NCBI RefSeq assembly: GCF_018403285.1 | Contig: NZ_BOSJ01000004.1 | Location: 310,001 to 374,000, forward strand | Length of the DNA: 64,000 nt | Reading direction: 5' to 3' | DNA from: Paenibacillus sp. J45TS6 | Lineage (GTDB): Bacteria > Bacillota > Bacilli > Paenibacillales > Paenibacillaceae | In this document: in pieces, positions 18,501 through 25,974 of the stretch | How the letters are laid out: every line of letters starts with the position of its first letter | Numbering within the stretch: position 1 is the first letter of the stretch | The notes under the pieces: model-generated | What the model saw: the letters and a program-made list of their open reading frames with translations, nothing else | The model's database searches: none | What the model was told of the DNA's origin: nothing | Position numbers and translations under genes: made by a program

Positions 18501-20123
18501 ACTGGAACCTATAGGGCAACTGTTAGCTTAACGGCAGATCACCTGTCTGCCGTTTCATTTCAGGTTATCCAAGTCGTAGAACCCCAAAGTGTTACTACCA
18601 ATCCTTTACCACCAGTAGCGCCGGAACCAACAACACCGGAACCAACGACACCGGAGCCAACGATACCGGAGCCAACGACACCGGAGCCAACGATACCGGA
18701 GCCAACGACACCGGAACCAACGACACCGGAGCCGACAACGCCGGAGCCAACGACACCGGAACCAACAACGCCGAAGCCGACAATACCGGAGTCAACAACG
18801 CCGGAACCAGCAATACCGGCGCCAATAAATCCAGTGCCATCAATACCTGCGACTCCAGCGCAATCTGAGGATAATGCAGTGGAAGTCCTGGTGAATGGGA
18901 AGGTTGAAAAGGCGGGAACATTGGTAAATTCGACTTTGAATAATCACAAGGTCTCGACCATTGTTGTTGATCCGGTTAAGCTTAATGAAAAGCTGGCTGC
19001 TGAAGGCGATCATGCCATCGTAACCATTCCTGTCACTAGCGGTGCTGACATCATAATTGGGGAATTGAATGGTCAAATGGTCAAAAATATGGAGCAGAAG
19101 CAAGCAGTAGTGAAAATTCAAACGAATAACGCTACTTATACTTTACCTGCACAGCAAATAAATATTGATGCCCTTTCTAATCAAATGGGACAATCGATTG
19201 CCCTCGCAGATATCAAGATTCAAATTCAGATCTCGGTACCTGAATCGGGAATGGAGCAGGTAGCTCAAAATGCAGCGGACGATGGAGGCTTTAGCATCGT
19301 CATTCCGCCGCTTGATTTTTCCATTCAAGGTTCTTACGGGAACACGAAAGTCGATATTACCCAGTTTAATGCTTATGTAGAACGAACCGTAACTTTGCCT
19401 GAAGGGATTGACCCTAACAAGATCACAACGGGTATTGTCGTTGAACCAGACGGTAGTGTTCGGCATGTACCCACTAAAGTGGTAGAAATGAATGGAGTCT
19501 ATTCTGCAGTCATTAACAGCTTGACGAATAGTACATATTCGATAGTCTGGCATCCACTTGAGTTCAAGGATGTTGCTAATCACTGGGCCAAAGCTGCAGT
19601 TAACGATATGGGGTCCAGAATGATTGTTGAGGGCACGGGGAATGGTTTATACAGTCCTAATCAGGAAATTACTCGAGCAGAATTCGCCTCGATTATTGTC
19701 CGAGCTTTGGGGCTAAAATTGGAAAACGGTTCTTCACCATTCGCTGATGTTAGTGCATCATCTTGGTATGCAGGTTCTATTCAAACCGCTTACGATTATA
19801 AGTTGATCAACGGCTTTAAGGATGGTACATTCCGTCCAGAAGATAAGATTACTCGTGAACAAGCGATGGTCATTCTGTCCAAAGCTATGACCCTTACGGG
19901 CCTAAAGGAGAATTCACCTCAGCAAAATACCAATGAGATTCTAACTTCGTTTGCCGATGCTTCTAAGGTTTCTATCTGGGCAAAAGAACATACGGCAGCG
20001 GCCTTGCAAGCGGGGATTATAAACGGTAAATATATGAAAATGCTTGCTCCAAAGGATGACTTAACCCGATCTGAAATAGCTGTTATCATGCAAAGACTTT
20101 TGCAAAAATCTGGGTTGATCTAA
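15588..20123 (+). CDS. Secreted S-layer-anchored protein with seven Ig-like (Big2) repeats
   Basis: This 1511-residue protein has a signal peptide (about residues 1-35, ending ANADT) and an N-terminal beta-rich domain to about 250. Seven Big2-type repeats of about 90 residues follow (about 257-889), each with VTPSSANVMQGESKQL and WSSSD blocks. Next come a further beta domain, a TPEPTTPEP linker at about 1012-1078, another beta domain, and three SLH motifs (about 1325-1511) with the signatures ITRAEF and ITREQA that bind pyruvylated wall polymer. It is therefore displayed on the cell wall. The ATG follows GAAAGGACAG. The repeats are alike at DNA level, suggesting recent expansion and possible length variation. 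Adhesion or scaffold roles are inferred. Confidence 0.9.
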   Translation: MYKISSKSKVLGHIFLSFVLISGSLFSGPLTANADTRNADMITTQFSGSLDTNSTFVRLQMPGDVSLDVSNEKNDEDIYDPYLLEPTWYFQEGSNSLECGAGKDNYCGTWFVSQDFTGKGYPFQVTVRDDEPEGESYLRNYFYRTITPSIDGDYNFLVTPPDKEDQNALKDTVLYVYKDRFYPDHPLHNLIAGNDDISHVDNNLSRISNIHLKAGVTYYMVMTGFWNGAEGNVSFEVTGPGSINDPDDTDAPVVPAVTSVTVTPDSVNVEQGGSQQLTAEVKVVGGAAQTVTWGSSDATTLAVDETGKVTVAKDAKLGDYTVTATSTEDSSKSSTSTIKVTKKPVEPAVTSVELSPSSANVVQGGTQQLSAAVEVVGGAEQTVTWTSSDATGKVIVNENGFVTVASGADPREYTITATSTVDPSKMNTSKITVTPAPAVKIVTVTPSSANVMQGESKQLTANVDVSGGAARTVTWSSSDDKGKVTVDENGNVEVASDAEPREYTITATSTEDSSKSSTSTIKVTQAPVEPAVKSVTVTPSSANVMQGESKQLIANVDVVGGADQTVIWSSSDDTGKVIVNENGNVTVASDVDPDEYIITATSTVDPNKTSTSKITVTPAPAVKSVTVTPSSANVMQGESKQLTAAVEVVGGAAKTVNWSSNDALKVAVNDNGNVTVASDAKPGRYTIKATSTVDPSKLSTSTITVTPTPAVKSVNVTPSSAEVMQGESKQLTVNVEVVGGAEQTVTWSSSDASEKVSVGKTGKVTVASDAKPEKYTITATSTVDPSKLSTSTITVIPAPAVKSVTVTPSSANVMQGESKQLTANIEVVGGAEQTVTWTSSDASKVAVDETGKVTVASDAMLGEYKIKATSTEDTSKFALSVITVTSAPIEPTYIIGTISDQTMTPLTEAYESGTQETKSITVSNTGTGNLTNLRAELTAGDVDAFEVTPVAGEIDSGEEDTFTVRAKDGLATGTYRATVSLTADHLSAVSFQVIQVVEPQSVTTNPLPPVAPEPTTPEPTTPEPTIPEPTTPEPTIPEPTTPEPTTPEPTTPEPTTPEPTTPKPTIPESTTPEPAIPAPINPVPSIPATPAQSEDNAVEVLVNGKVEKAGTLVNSTLNNHKVSTIVVDPVKLNEKLAAEGDHAIVTIPVTSGADIIIGELNGQMVKNMEQKQAVVKIQTNNATYTLPAQQINIDALSNQMGQSIALADIKIQIQISVPESGMEQVAQNAADDGGFSIVIPPLDFSIQGSYGNTKVDITQFNAYVERTVTLPEGIDPNKITTGIVVEPDGSVRHVPTKVVEMNGVYSAVINSLTNSTYSIVWHPLEFKDVANHWAKAAVNDMGSRMIVEGTGNGLYSPNQEITRAEFASIIVRALGLKLENGSSPFADVSASSWYAGSIQTAYDYKLINGFKDGTFRPEDKITREQAMVILSKAMTLTGLKENSPQQNTNEILTSFADASKVSIWAKEHTAAALQAGIINGKYMKMLAPKDDLTRSEIAVIMQRLLQKSGLI
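16356..18260 (+). repeat. Seven tandem approximately 270-bp Big2-encoding repeats
   Basis: Copies start near 16356, 16632, 16902, 17175, 17448, 17718 and 17988. Long stretches such as GCGAATGTAATGCAGGGAGA recur nearly unchanged in several copies. The similarity also produces a long open frame on the other strand. Recombination between copies could change repeat number. Confidence 0.85.
18621..18822 (+). repeat. Short tandem repeat encoding a TPEPTTPEP linker
   Basis: Imperfect units of about 15 bases (CCGGAACCAACGACA and variants) encode a proline/threonine/glutamate spacer in the S-layer-anchored protein. Such spacers carry domains away from the wall. The unit is a multiple of three, so slippage would keep the frame. 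Confidence 0.85.
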
Positions 20124-20125
20124 GC

Positions 20126-20590
20126 ATGCAACTGAATACCTGCTTGGCAAACCTAGAGGATAGGCCGTTTCTCTTTCAATTGTATATCGATACTCGAAAG
20201 TCAGAGGTAGCTTCGTGGGGATGGAATGAGGATCAAGTTGAAATGTTTATGCGAATGCAGTTCGATGCTCAGACACGTTCTTATTCCTCGCATCCCGGCT
20301 CGCTGAAAGAAGAAATCATTTTCTACAAGGGCGAACGGATCGGCCGGATGTTAACCCGAGAAATGGACGAGATGCTAATGATTGTTGATATTGCCCTTCT
20401 TAGCGACTTTCGCAACAGGGGATTCGGGACAGAACTGATTTCTCGTTATCAGAAATATGCAATGGACAAGGGGATTTCGATCGAGCTTCATGTACTGAGT
20501 GTTAACCCTGCGTACAAGTTGTATGAAAGATTAGGTTTTGTATTAAAGGGTGATACCCCTCTTTATTTAACAATGGAGTGGATTCCTTAG
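20126..20590 (+). CDS. GNAT family N-acetyltransferase
   Basis: This 154-residue enzyme starts two bases after the S-layer-protein stop codon, so it belongs to the same operon. The acetyl-CoA-binding motif is visible as DIALLSDFRNRGFGTELI, followed by LSVNPAYKLYERLGFVLKG, the usual C-terminal block. It resembles RimI-type acetyltransferases; the substrate is unknown. Its position suggests that it modifies a component of the surface cluster or a sugar precursor, but this is context only. A strong terminator follows 49 bases after the stop codon and closes the cluster. Confidence 0.88.
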   Translation: MQLNTCLANLEDRPFLFQLYIDTRKSEVASWGWNEDQVEMFMRMQFDAQTRSYSSHPGSLKEEIIFYKGERIGRMLTREMDEMLMIVDIALLSDFRNRGFGTELISRYQKYAMDKGISIELHVLSVNPAYKLYERLGFVLKGDTPLYLTMEWIP

Positions 20591-20638
20591 AGCCGCTACT
20601 ATCTGAAAAGACATAAACAAATAAGCCCAATCTTGCAA

Positions 20639-20674
20639 GCTGACGTCAGTATTCAAACTGCGTCAGCTTTTTTT
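20639..20674 (+). terminator. Terminator of the surface-protein cluster
   Basis: The stem GCTGACG-T-CAGT / ACTG-CGTCAGC (11 bp with one bulged T, loop ATTCAA) is followed by TTTTTTT. The next sequence is a pseudogene on the opposite strand whose 3' end runs into this hairpin. Confidence 0.9.
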
Positions 20675-21045
20675 ATATGAAGGACAAGCTTGACATAGGA
20701 TGGCTTGCAATAATGACAACGAATAAGAAAGGTCGTTTCCGATACAGATGGATTAAGACGCGATAACAGCTCATCGTTGATCGTACCGGTGCTCTCCAGC
20801 CAGCATCCCAGATAGCTACCTCCTTCGAGTAAAATAAGCTTGTCTTCTCCCATAGATTTGATACAAGCGAGTAGTTTCTGCAGTGCTGAATAATAGGTAT
20901 CTTCCAGATTTTCGGCAGAAGCCGCAAATTTCACACCTGACACGTTCCATTGTTGCAACAATTTCTGGTCTTCTGATTTCTCTACAAATACCCGATCTTA
21001 AACTGAAATTTGCCGCAGTCGGTTAAGCATAACTTCTTCGATCAT
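20653..21045 (-). pseudogene. Decayed glycosidase-like gene fragment with an in-frame stop
   Basis: Read on the minus strand, a gene starts at ATG 21045 after a perfect AAGGAGG, runs 15 codons (MIEEVMLNRLRQISV), hits TAA at 20998-21000, and continues in the same frame with DRVFVEKSEDQKLLQQW ... LLEGGSYLGCWLESTGTIN. That block resembles the start of alpha/alpha-toroid (MGH1/GH63-like) glycosidases, which are several hundred residues long. Here similarity fades near 20740 and the frame ends in the neighbouring terminator. Stop codon plus truncation make it a pseudogene. The family assignment is tentative. Confidence 0.6.
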
Positions 21046-21328
21046 ATCTGCCTCCTTGTACATTCATATTTTGTGGATGCATATATTCCACATATAAATA
21101 AAGGGTCTAAAGTGAGTGTTAGTTACATTGTGTGATTTAAACACACTTGATTAACAGTCATATTTCAAAGTGAAGTCACGATTTTTATTAGTGGCCAATT
21201 GTATATTACAAAGTTGAAGATTAGTTGAATGTGTAGAAATTGGAGATGTGTATAGGAGGTGTTATACGAATAAGCAGGGAATATAAGATGTAATAGTACA
21301 CATTTTCAATAGATACACTTAGGTATAA
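21046..21328. other. Gap with no gene seen
   Basis: AT-rich DNA between the pseudogene and an SLH scrap. A strong ribosome binding site, AGGAGGTG near 21256-21263, is followed at once by stop codons in all useful frames, which fits loss of a gene. Nothing else is recognisable. Confidence 0.4.
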
Positions 21329-21423
21329 ATAAGAGGGAATGTTCTAACTAATTCAGCTATTACTCGTGCAGAGATGGTGATTATTTATAGTAGAGTTAAT
21401 TGCTTTATAAACAAAGGGATATG
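21329..21423 (+). pseudogene. Remnant of an S-layer-homology (SLH) motif
   Basis: Between two stop codons the frame reads GNVLTNSAITRAEMVIIYSRV, which matches the second half of an SLH repeat (compare ITRAEFASIIVRALG in the S-layer-anchored protein upstream). There is no start codon or rest of a gene. It is probably the tail of a lost SLH protein or of a duplicate of the upstream gene. Confidence 0.45.
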
Positions 21424-21501
21424 AGCTGAAATCAGAGGGATAAAATGGGTAGGGTGTAATAGTTGAGCTCGGACTTGCAGTTAATAATGGGAGGTAAATT
21501 G

Positions 21502-21867
21502 ATGGATATAATGAAGACGGAAGTGAATGGGATAAATATAGCGATCTTAAATAGTGATGAGGTGGTAATCAAGGATGTCCAGACAGCACTTGATTTGATG
21601 GCAACTGTACAGTATGAAGCAGGATGCGACCGGATCGGAATACATAAATCGTTACTGAGCGAACAATTTTTTGATTTGAAAACCCGTCTTGCAGGTGAAA
21701 TTCTTCAAAAGTTTACTAATTACCGGGTGAAGGTTGCTATTATCGGGGATTTTTCGATGTATCCAAGCCAGAACCTTAAGGATTTTATCCATGAATGTAA
21801 TAGTGGAAAAGATATCTTTTTCTTGCCAACGGAACAACAAGCGATTGAGAAATTAAGTATATTATAA
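21502..21867 (+). CDS. DUF4180 domain-containing protein
   Basis: This 121-residue cytoplasmic protein fits DUF4180: MDIMKTEVNGINIAILNSDEVVIKDVQTALDLM at the start, GCDRIGIHKSLLSEQFFDLKT in the middle and KVAIIGDFS ... FLPTEQQAIEKL at the end. I chose ATG 21502, six bases after GGGAGGT, although the frame is open earlier. The family is common in Firmicutes, often next to regulators, but has no known function. It precedes the esterase gene by 25 bases and may share its transcript. Confidence 0.8.
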   Translation: MDIMKTEVNGINIAILNSDEVVIKDVQTALDLMATVQYEAGCDRIGIHKSLLSEQFFDLKTRLAGEILQKFTNYRVKVAIIGDFSMYPSQNLKDFIHECNSGKDIFFLPTEQQAIEKLSIL

Positions 21868-21892
21868 AAAATGATTAAATAGGAGGAAAGTC

Positions 21893-22945
21893 ATGGAAAC
21901 AGAAAGGTGGAATCCCGATCTTTATTTTGCACAGCATAGTCAGAATATACAGCCGAAGAGCGCTTTTACATCAGAAAAAGAGTGGGGACAATGGAGAAAA
22001 GAACTTACAGGGCGATTAATACCGCTTTTGGGTAAGTTCCCCGAATCTCCCGCAGCACTTGCTCCCGTGTTGTTGGAACGAACAGAACGTCCTGACCATA
22101 TCCGCGAACGGGTGGAGATCACTACCTATGAAGGGCTCCGCATGCCAATGTATATTTTGTCCCCACTTGAGCCTAGGCACGAACCTCGGCCTGTAGTGCT
22201 CGCTTTACATGGACATGGATATGGAAGTCGTGAGATTGTTGGTCTGGAGGCGGATGGTGCGGAACGAACCGAATCCCCCGGGTTACACAAAGACTTTGCG
22301 CTTGAATGGGTTAGACGTGGATTTATTGTTATTGCCCTTGAGCTGCTTGGCTTTGGAGACCGCAGGCTCACGGAAGACCTTATAGATGATCCGAAAAAAA
22401 GTTCCTGTCAGCGTCTTGCCTTGGCTCTGCTGATGGCAGGAGAGACACTAGCTGGTTACCGCGTCTATGAAACGATACGTGCGCTCGATTATATAGAGCT
22501 CAGAGAAGAGGCAGATGTGAAGCGTATAGGATGTATGGGAATTTCCGGGGGTGGCATGATTGCTTCTTTGGTATCCGCGCTCGATGAACGTATTGGCGCA
22601 GCTGTCATCAGCGGATATGCCAATACATTTGAAGACAGCATTCTATCAAGAAGTCATTGTCTCGATAATTACATTCCTGGTGTCTTACGAGAGGCAAGGA
22701 TGGCGGATCTGATTGGTTTAATTGCTCCTAGACCATTGCTGATCGAAGCTGGGAGCGAGGATCAGGTATTTCCTATAACAGGGGCTAAACAGGCATACAC
22801 CATTCTCGAACAAATTTATGAAGCAGCCGGGGTAAAGGAGAAGCTCGCAGCCGACTTTTTTACTGGCGGTCATGAAATCAGCGGACACATTGCCTACGAC
22901 TGGATGGCAGAACAGTTTGGGATGGGGAACGAACACAGAGTTTGA
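21893..22945 (+). CDS. Alpha/beta hydrolase, probable acetyl-ester esterase
   Basis: This 350-residue protein is an alpha/beta hydrolase of the dienelactone hydrolase/acetyl-xylan-esterase type. The oxyanion region is LALHGHGYG. The nucleophile is the serine of GISGGG (usual GxSxG), the acid is probably the aspartate of GSEDQVFP, and the histidine is in GGHEISGH. There is no signal peptide, so it acts in the cytoplasm. The ATG follows AGGAGGAAAG. It lies just before the pectin-utilisation region, so removing acetyl groups from imported oligosaccharides is a fair guess, not shown by sequence. Confidence 0.8.
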   Translation: METERWNPDLYFAQHSQNIQPKSAFTSEKEWGQWRKELTGRLIPLLGKFPESPAALAPVLLERTERPDHIRERVEITTYEGLRMPMYILSPLEPRHEPRPVVLALHGHGYGSREIVGLEADGAERTESPGLHKDFALEWVRRGFIVIALELLGFGDRRLTEDLIDDPKKSSCQRLALALLMAGETLAGYRVYETIRALDYIELREEADVKRIGCMGISGGGMIASLVSALDERIGAAVISGYANTFEDSILSRSHCLDNYIPGVLREARMADLIGLIAPRPLLIEAGSEDQVFPITGAKQAYTILEQIYEAAGVKEKLAADFFTGGHEISGHIAYDWMAEQFGMGNEHRV

Positions 22946-22997
22946 TGTACAGAACATTATTACCACAGGCAATGAATGTATAAAATGATTGCTATTC

Positions 22998-23031
22998 ACC
23001 GGTGGAATCTTGCAGATTTCACTGGTTTTTT
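22998..23031 (+). terminator. Terminator after the esterase gene
   Basis: ACCGGTGGAATCT pairs with AGATTTCACTGGT (13 bp with two G-U pairs) around a TGC loop, followed by TTTTTT. Confidence 0.85.
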
Positions 23032-23247
23032 GCGTTTTTACTCATCAGAAAAGTATCAGTCAGCAGGAAGATAGATTTTTTATATAGCGAACAAAATAGT
23101 ACCAGTTCTCTCTGCAGAAGCACAAGAAGTATATTTATTTCACCTCATTAATGAATCACATTTAATTGCCTAGACAGCAAATAATAATTAGTTTTCGCGA
23201 AATAGAGCATGAAAAGGGGGAGAGTTTGGTTTTTATCTGCGATAGAA
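23032..23247. other. Upstream region of the pectin transport operon
   Basis: About 215 AT-rich bases without a gene, presumably part of the control region of the operon that starts at 23387. No clear promoter hexamers were found. Confidence 0.35.
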
Positions 23248-23261
23248 TTAAAGCGTTATCA
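23248..23261 (+). promoter_or_regulatory. Probable cre site (CcpA) before the binding-protein gene
   Basis: TTAAAGCGTTATCA matches the catabolite-responsive element consensus TGWAANCGNTNWCA at 13 of 14 positions (T for G at position 2). It lies 125 bases before the start of the binding-protein gene, which is placed for repression of the operon by CcpA. Confidence 0.5.
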
Positions 23262-23386
23262 AATTGGCAAGGAGGTTGTAGAGGGGGCTGTAAATTCATA
23301 AGTTTTCTTTTTTTGTTATCTGTGTAAGCGGGTTTACAGAAGAGCGTTAAGAAAGACAGCTTAATTAATGGATGGAGGTCTATGTA

Positions 23387-24730
23387 ATGAGTATAAAAAT
23401 GAAGCCGTTCCTTACGGCTATGATTCTGGTATTCATGCTTGTTGTGTCCGCATGCTCTGGGGGAGGTACGAGTTCCGGGGGAGATTCTGCGAAGGGAACA
23501 GAGGAACAAAAACCCGGCAGTGAGACGGTCGAACCGAAATCTGAGGAGAATAATGATCCTGTTACGCTGAAGCTCTACATTGGTACAGGAATCAGCGATG
23601 AGGAACTTAGCTCGATCATTGTAGATCCGGTCAAGGCGAAATATCCCAATATTACAATCGAACCCGTTAGACCTGATGAAGGTAAAAAGATCGAAGAACT
23701 AATTGCAGCAAATGATGTACCGGATATCATTTTCACCTGGAATGGAGATCTTGGAAAGTATTCGAACCTGGACTTGTTTGAAGATATTACTCCATTAGCA
23801 GAGAAACATGGAATTGATCTGAATGCTTTTCAGCCATCTACTTTAGATACCATTCGTCAATTTTCATCTAACAACGAATTGTATGCGCTACCATTTAACA
23901 TGAGTTTCAATATTACATTTTATAATAAAGATATTTTTGATAAGTTTGGCGTGGATTATCCGACGAATGACATGACATGGGATCAAATGATTGAACTATC
24001 TAAAAGCTTGACCCGAAACGAGAATGGTATCCAGTATCGTGGGCTTGACTCTGATAACTTGGGCCGAATGACCAGTCAGCTGGCAGCTTCGCATATCGAT
24101 GGAAAAACAGAAGAGGCATCCGTTGATAATGAAAAATGGAAGCGTATTTATGAGACAGCTAAAAAAGTTTGGTCTATTCCGGGTAATGAACCTCCTAAAA
24201 TGATGACATTTGACGCTCCTAATAACTTCGCGACTGAGAAAAATATAGCTATCCTTCCTTCCGCTTCTTACGTACTAGGAAGATTAGCTGATGTAGATTT
24301 TAACTGGGGTGTTGTCTCTTACCCGGTGTATACGGATCTTCCTGATAATCATGGATATACAGAAGCCGGTATTCTTGGATTGACAAAAACAAGCAAGCAT
24401 AAGGAGCAAGTTGTTCAGGCACTTTCTGTTATTACATCCAAAGAAAATCAGCAGGAAATGGTGCGTAACCAGGCGCGGCTTAGCCCACTTAACGACCCGG
24501 AACTAAATAAACAGTTCGGAGCTGATCTTGAGCATCTAAAAGATAAAAATATCGGTGAGATGATCTATGAGCCGCTTCAAGCTCCTTATTTCTCCAGCTA
24601 TGAGAATGATGCCCGCGGCATTGTATGGGATGCATTTAAAGAATATTACGCAGGAAAAGACATCAACACGACACTGCGTGAAGCAAATGAAAAAGTGAAT
24701 GCACTGCTGGCTGAGAAAAAGGCTAAGTAA
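23387..24730 (+). CDS. Carbohydrate ABC transporter, substrate-binding lipoprotein
   Basis: This 447-residue family 1 solute-binding protein starts at ATG 23387, seven bases after GGAGGT. The signal peptide ends in the lipobox VVSAC, giving lipid-anchored Cys23, then a serine/glycine/glutamate-rich linker. The mature domain has VTLKLYIGTG, PDIIFTWNGDLGKY and ALPFNMSFNITFYNKDIFDKFGVDYP, typical of sugar binders. It is the first gene of a pectin-degradation region, so oligogalacturonides are a likely ligand by context. A small hairpin directly after the gene may keep its mRNA more abundant than the downstream genes. Confidence 0.93.
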   Translation: MSIKMKPFLTAMILVFMLVVSACSGGGTSSGGDSAKGTEEQKPGSETVEPKSEENNDPVTLKLYIGTGISDEELSSIIVDPVKAKYPNITIEPVRPDEGKKIEELIAANDVPDIIFTWNGDLGKYSNLDLFEDITPLAEKHGIDLNAFQPSTLDTIRQFSSNNELYALPFNMSFNITFYNKDIFDKFGVDYPTNDMTWDQMIELSKSLTRNENGIQYRGLDSDNLGRMTSQLAASHIDGKTEEASVDNEKWKRIYETAKKVWSIPGNEPPKMMTFDAPNNFATEKNIAILPSASYVLGRLADVDFNWGVVSYPVYTDLPDNHGYTEAGILGLTKTSKHKEQVVQALSVITSKENQQEMVRNQARLSPLNDPELNKQFGADLEHLKDKNIGEMIYEPLQAPYFSSYENDARGIVWDAFKEYYAGKDINTTLREANEKVNALLAEKKAK

Positions 24731-24761
24731 AGTAGATGCCGTCGATTCCTGGCTTACAGTA

Positions 24762-24785
24762 AAGGGATCGGCGGTTCCTTTATTT
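24762..24785 (+). terminator. Intercistronic hairpin after the binding-protein gene
   Basis: AAGGGATC/GGTTCCTT (8 bp, loop GGC) is followed by TATTT. This is a weak terminator or mRNA 3'-end stabiliser, as often found between sugar-binding-protein and transporter genes. Confidence 0.55.
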
Positions 24786-24825
24786 ACGAGCGGATAGCCG
24801 CACCTTAAGAGAGGAGGAAGGAAAG

Positions 24826-25947
24826 ATGGCTCAAATTCATTTTCAACAGGTAAGCAAAAGGTACGGAAAAGATAAAGAGGCGGTTGTTGACCAATTCAAT
24901 TTGGAAATCTGTGATAAGGAATTCATCGTATTCGTCGGCCCTTCCGGCTGCGGTAAATCAACGACGCTGCGGATGATTGCAGGGCTTGAGGATATTTCAG
25001 ATGGTGAGGTTTACATTGATGATGTACTAGTCAATGACCTGCCTCCAAAGGATCGGGATATCGCAATGGTATTTCAGAATTATGCCTTGTATCCGAACAT
25101 GTCTGTTTATGAAAATATTGCATTTGGACTCCGGCTGCGAAAGCTGCCTAAACATGAAATTGATCAAGCGGTAAAAAGAGCGGCAAGAGTTCTTGAAATC
25201 GAACCTTTCCTTGAACGCAAGCCCAAAGAGCTTTCCGGCGGACAGCGACAGCGGGTTGCACTTGGAAGAGCCATAGTTCGTAATCCTAAAGTTTTTCTTA
25301 TGGATGAGCCGCTTTCCAATCTGGACGCAAAGCTTCGGGTCCAGATGCGATCAGAGATTATTCGACTTGTAAAAAAACTGGAAGTCACGACAATTTACGT
25401 AACTCATGACCAGACAGAAGCGATGACAATGGGAGACCGGATTGTAGTTATGAAAGATGGGATCATTCAGCAGGTGGATACACCGGAAGAAATTTATAAC
25501 AAACCGGTTAATACCTTTGTTGCCAGTTTTGTGGGTTCGCCTCCTATTAATTTTATTGAGGGAAAGCTGCAGGAAGCGGAAGACGGTAATCTTTTTTTTC
25601 GTACTCGGCGGTTTGATCTGGATATTCCGGGGGACCAGGCGAAGGCACTTAGGGAGCGCGGAATGCTGAATAAGACGGTGACACTCGGGATTCGCCCGGA
25701 AAATGTGGGTATAGGGCCATTGATGGATGACACTTCTCCGAGTAGTCAGATTCCAGGTTCCATTCAACTGACTGAACTTATGGGGGCAGATCGATATATA
25801 TACCTTGATATCGGTTTTAAGTCATGGCTCATTGCTAGAGTGAATCCACGAAATCAGTATGCGAGGGATGAACAGCTTCATGTCACGGTAGATATGAGCA
25901 AGGCGCTTTATTTTCATAAGGATACCGGTGAACGGCTCATCGATTAA
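24826..25947 (+). CDS. Sugar ABC transporter ATPase (MsmX/UgpC type)
   Basis: This 373-residue ATPase has Walker A GPSGCGKSTT, the Q-loop VFQNYALYPNMSVYENIAFGL, signature LSGGQRQRVALGRA, Walker B VFLMDEPLSNLDA and the H-loop VTHDQTEAMTMGDR. The C-terminal regulatory OB-fold (TLGIRPENVGI, LMGADRYIYLDIG) is present. It energises sugar importers of the CUT1 class. Most Bacillales keep one shared MsmX gene elsewhere; here the ATPase is inside the operon, so the pectin transporters may have a dedicated motor. The ATG follows GAGAGGAGGAAGGAAAG. Confidence 0.95.
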   Translation: MAQIHFQQVSKRYGKDKEAVVDQFNLEICDKEFIVFVGPSGCGKSTTLRMIAGLEDISDGEVYIDDVLVNDLPPKDRDIAMVFQNYALYPNMSVYENIAFGLRLRKLPKHEIDQAVKRAARVLEIEPFLERKPKELSGGQRQRVALGRAIVRNPKVFLMDEPLSNLDAKLRVQMRSEIIRLVKKLEVTTIYVTHDQTEAMTMGDRIVVMKDGIIQQVDTPEEIYNKPVNTFVASFVGSPPINFIEGKLQEAEDGNLFFRTRRFDLDIPGDQAKALRERGMLNKTVTLGIRPENVGIGPLMDDTSPSSQIPGSIQLTELMGADRYIYLDIGFKSWLIARVNPRNQYARDEQLHVTVDMSKALYFHKDTGERLID

Positions 25948-25974
25948 GCATGTACAGAAGGAGAGAGATGAATC

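Noticed and set aside
18595-18921. 108-residue minus-strand frame of repeated Val-Pro-Val-Ser-Leu-Ala
   Set aside because: It is the antisense shadow of the TPEP linker repeat.
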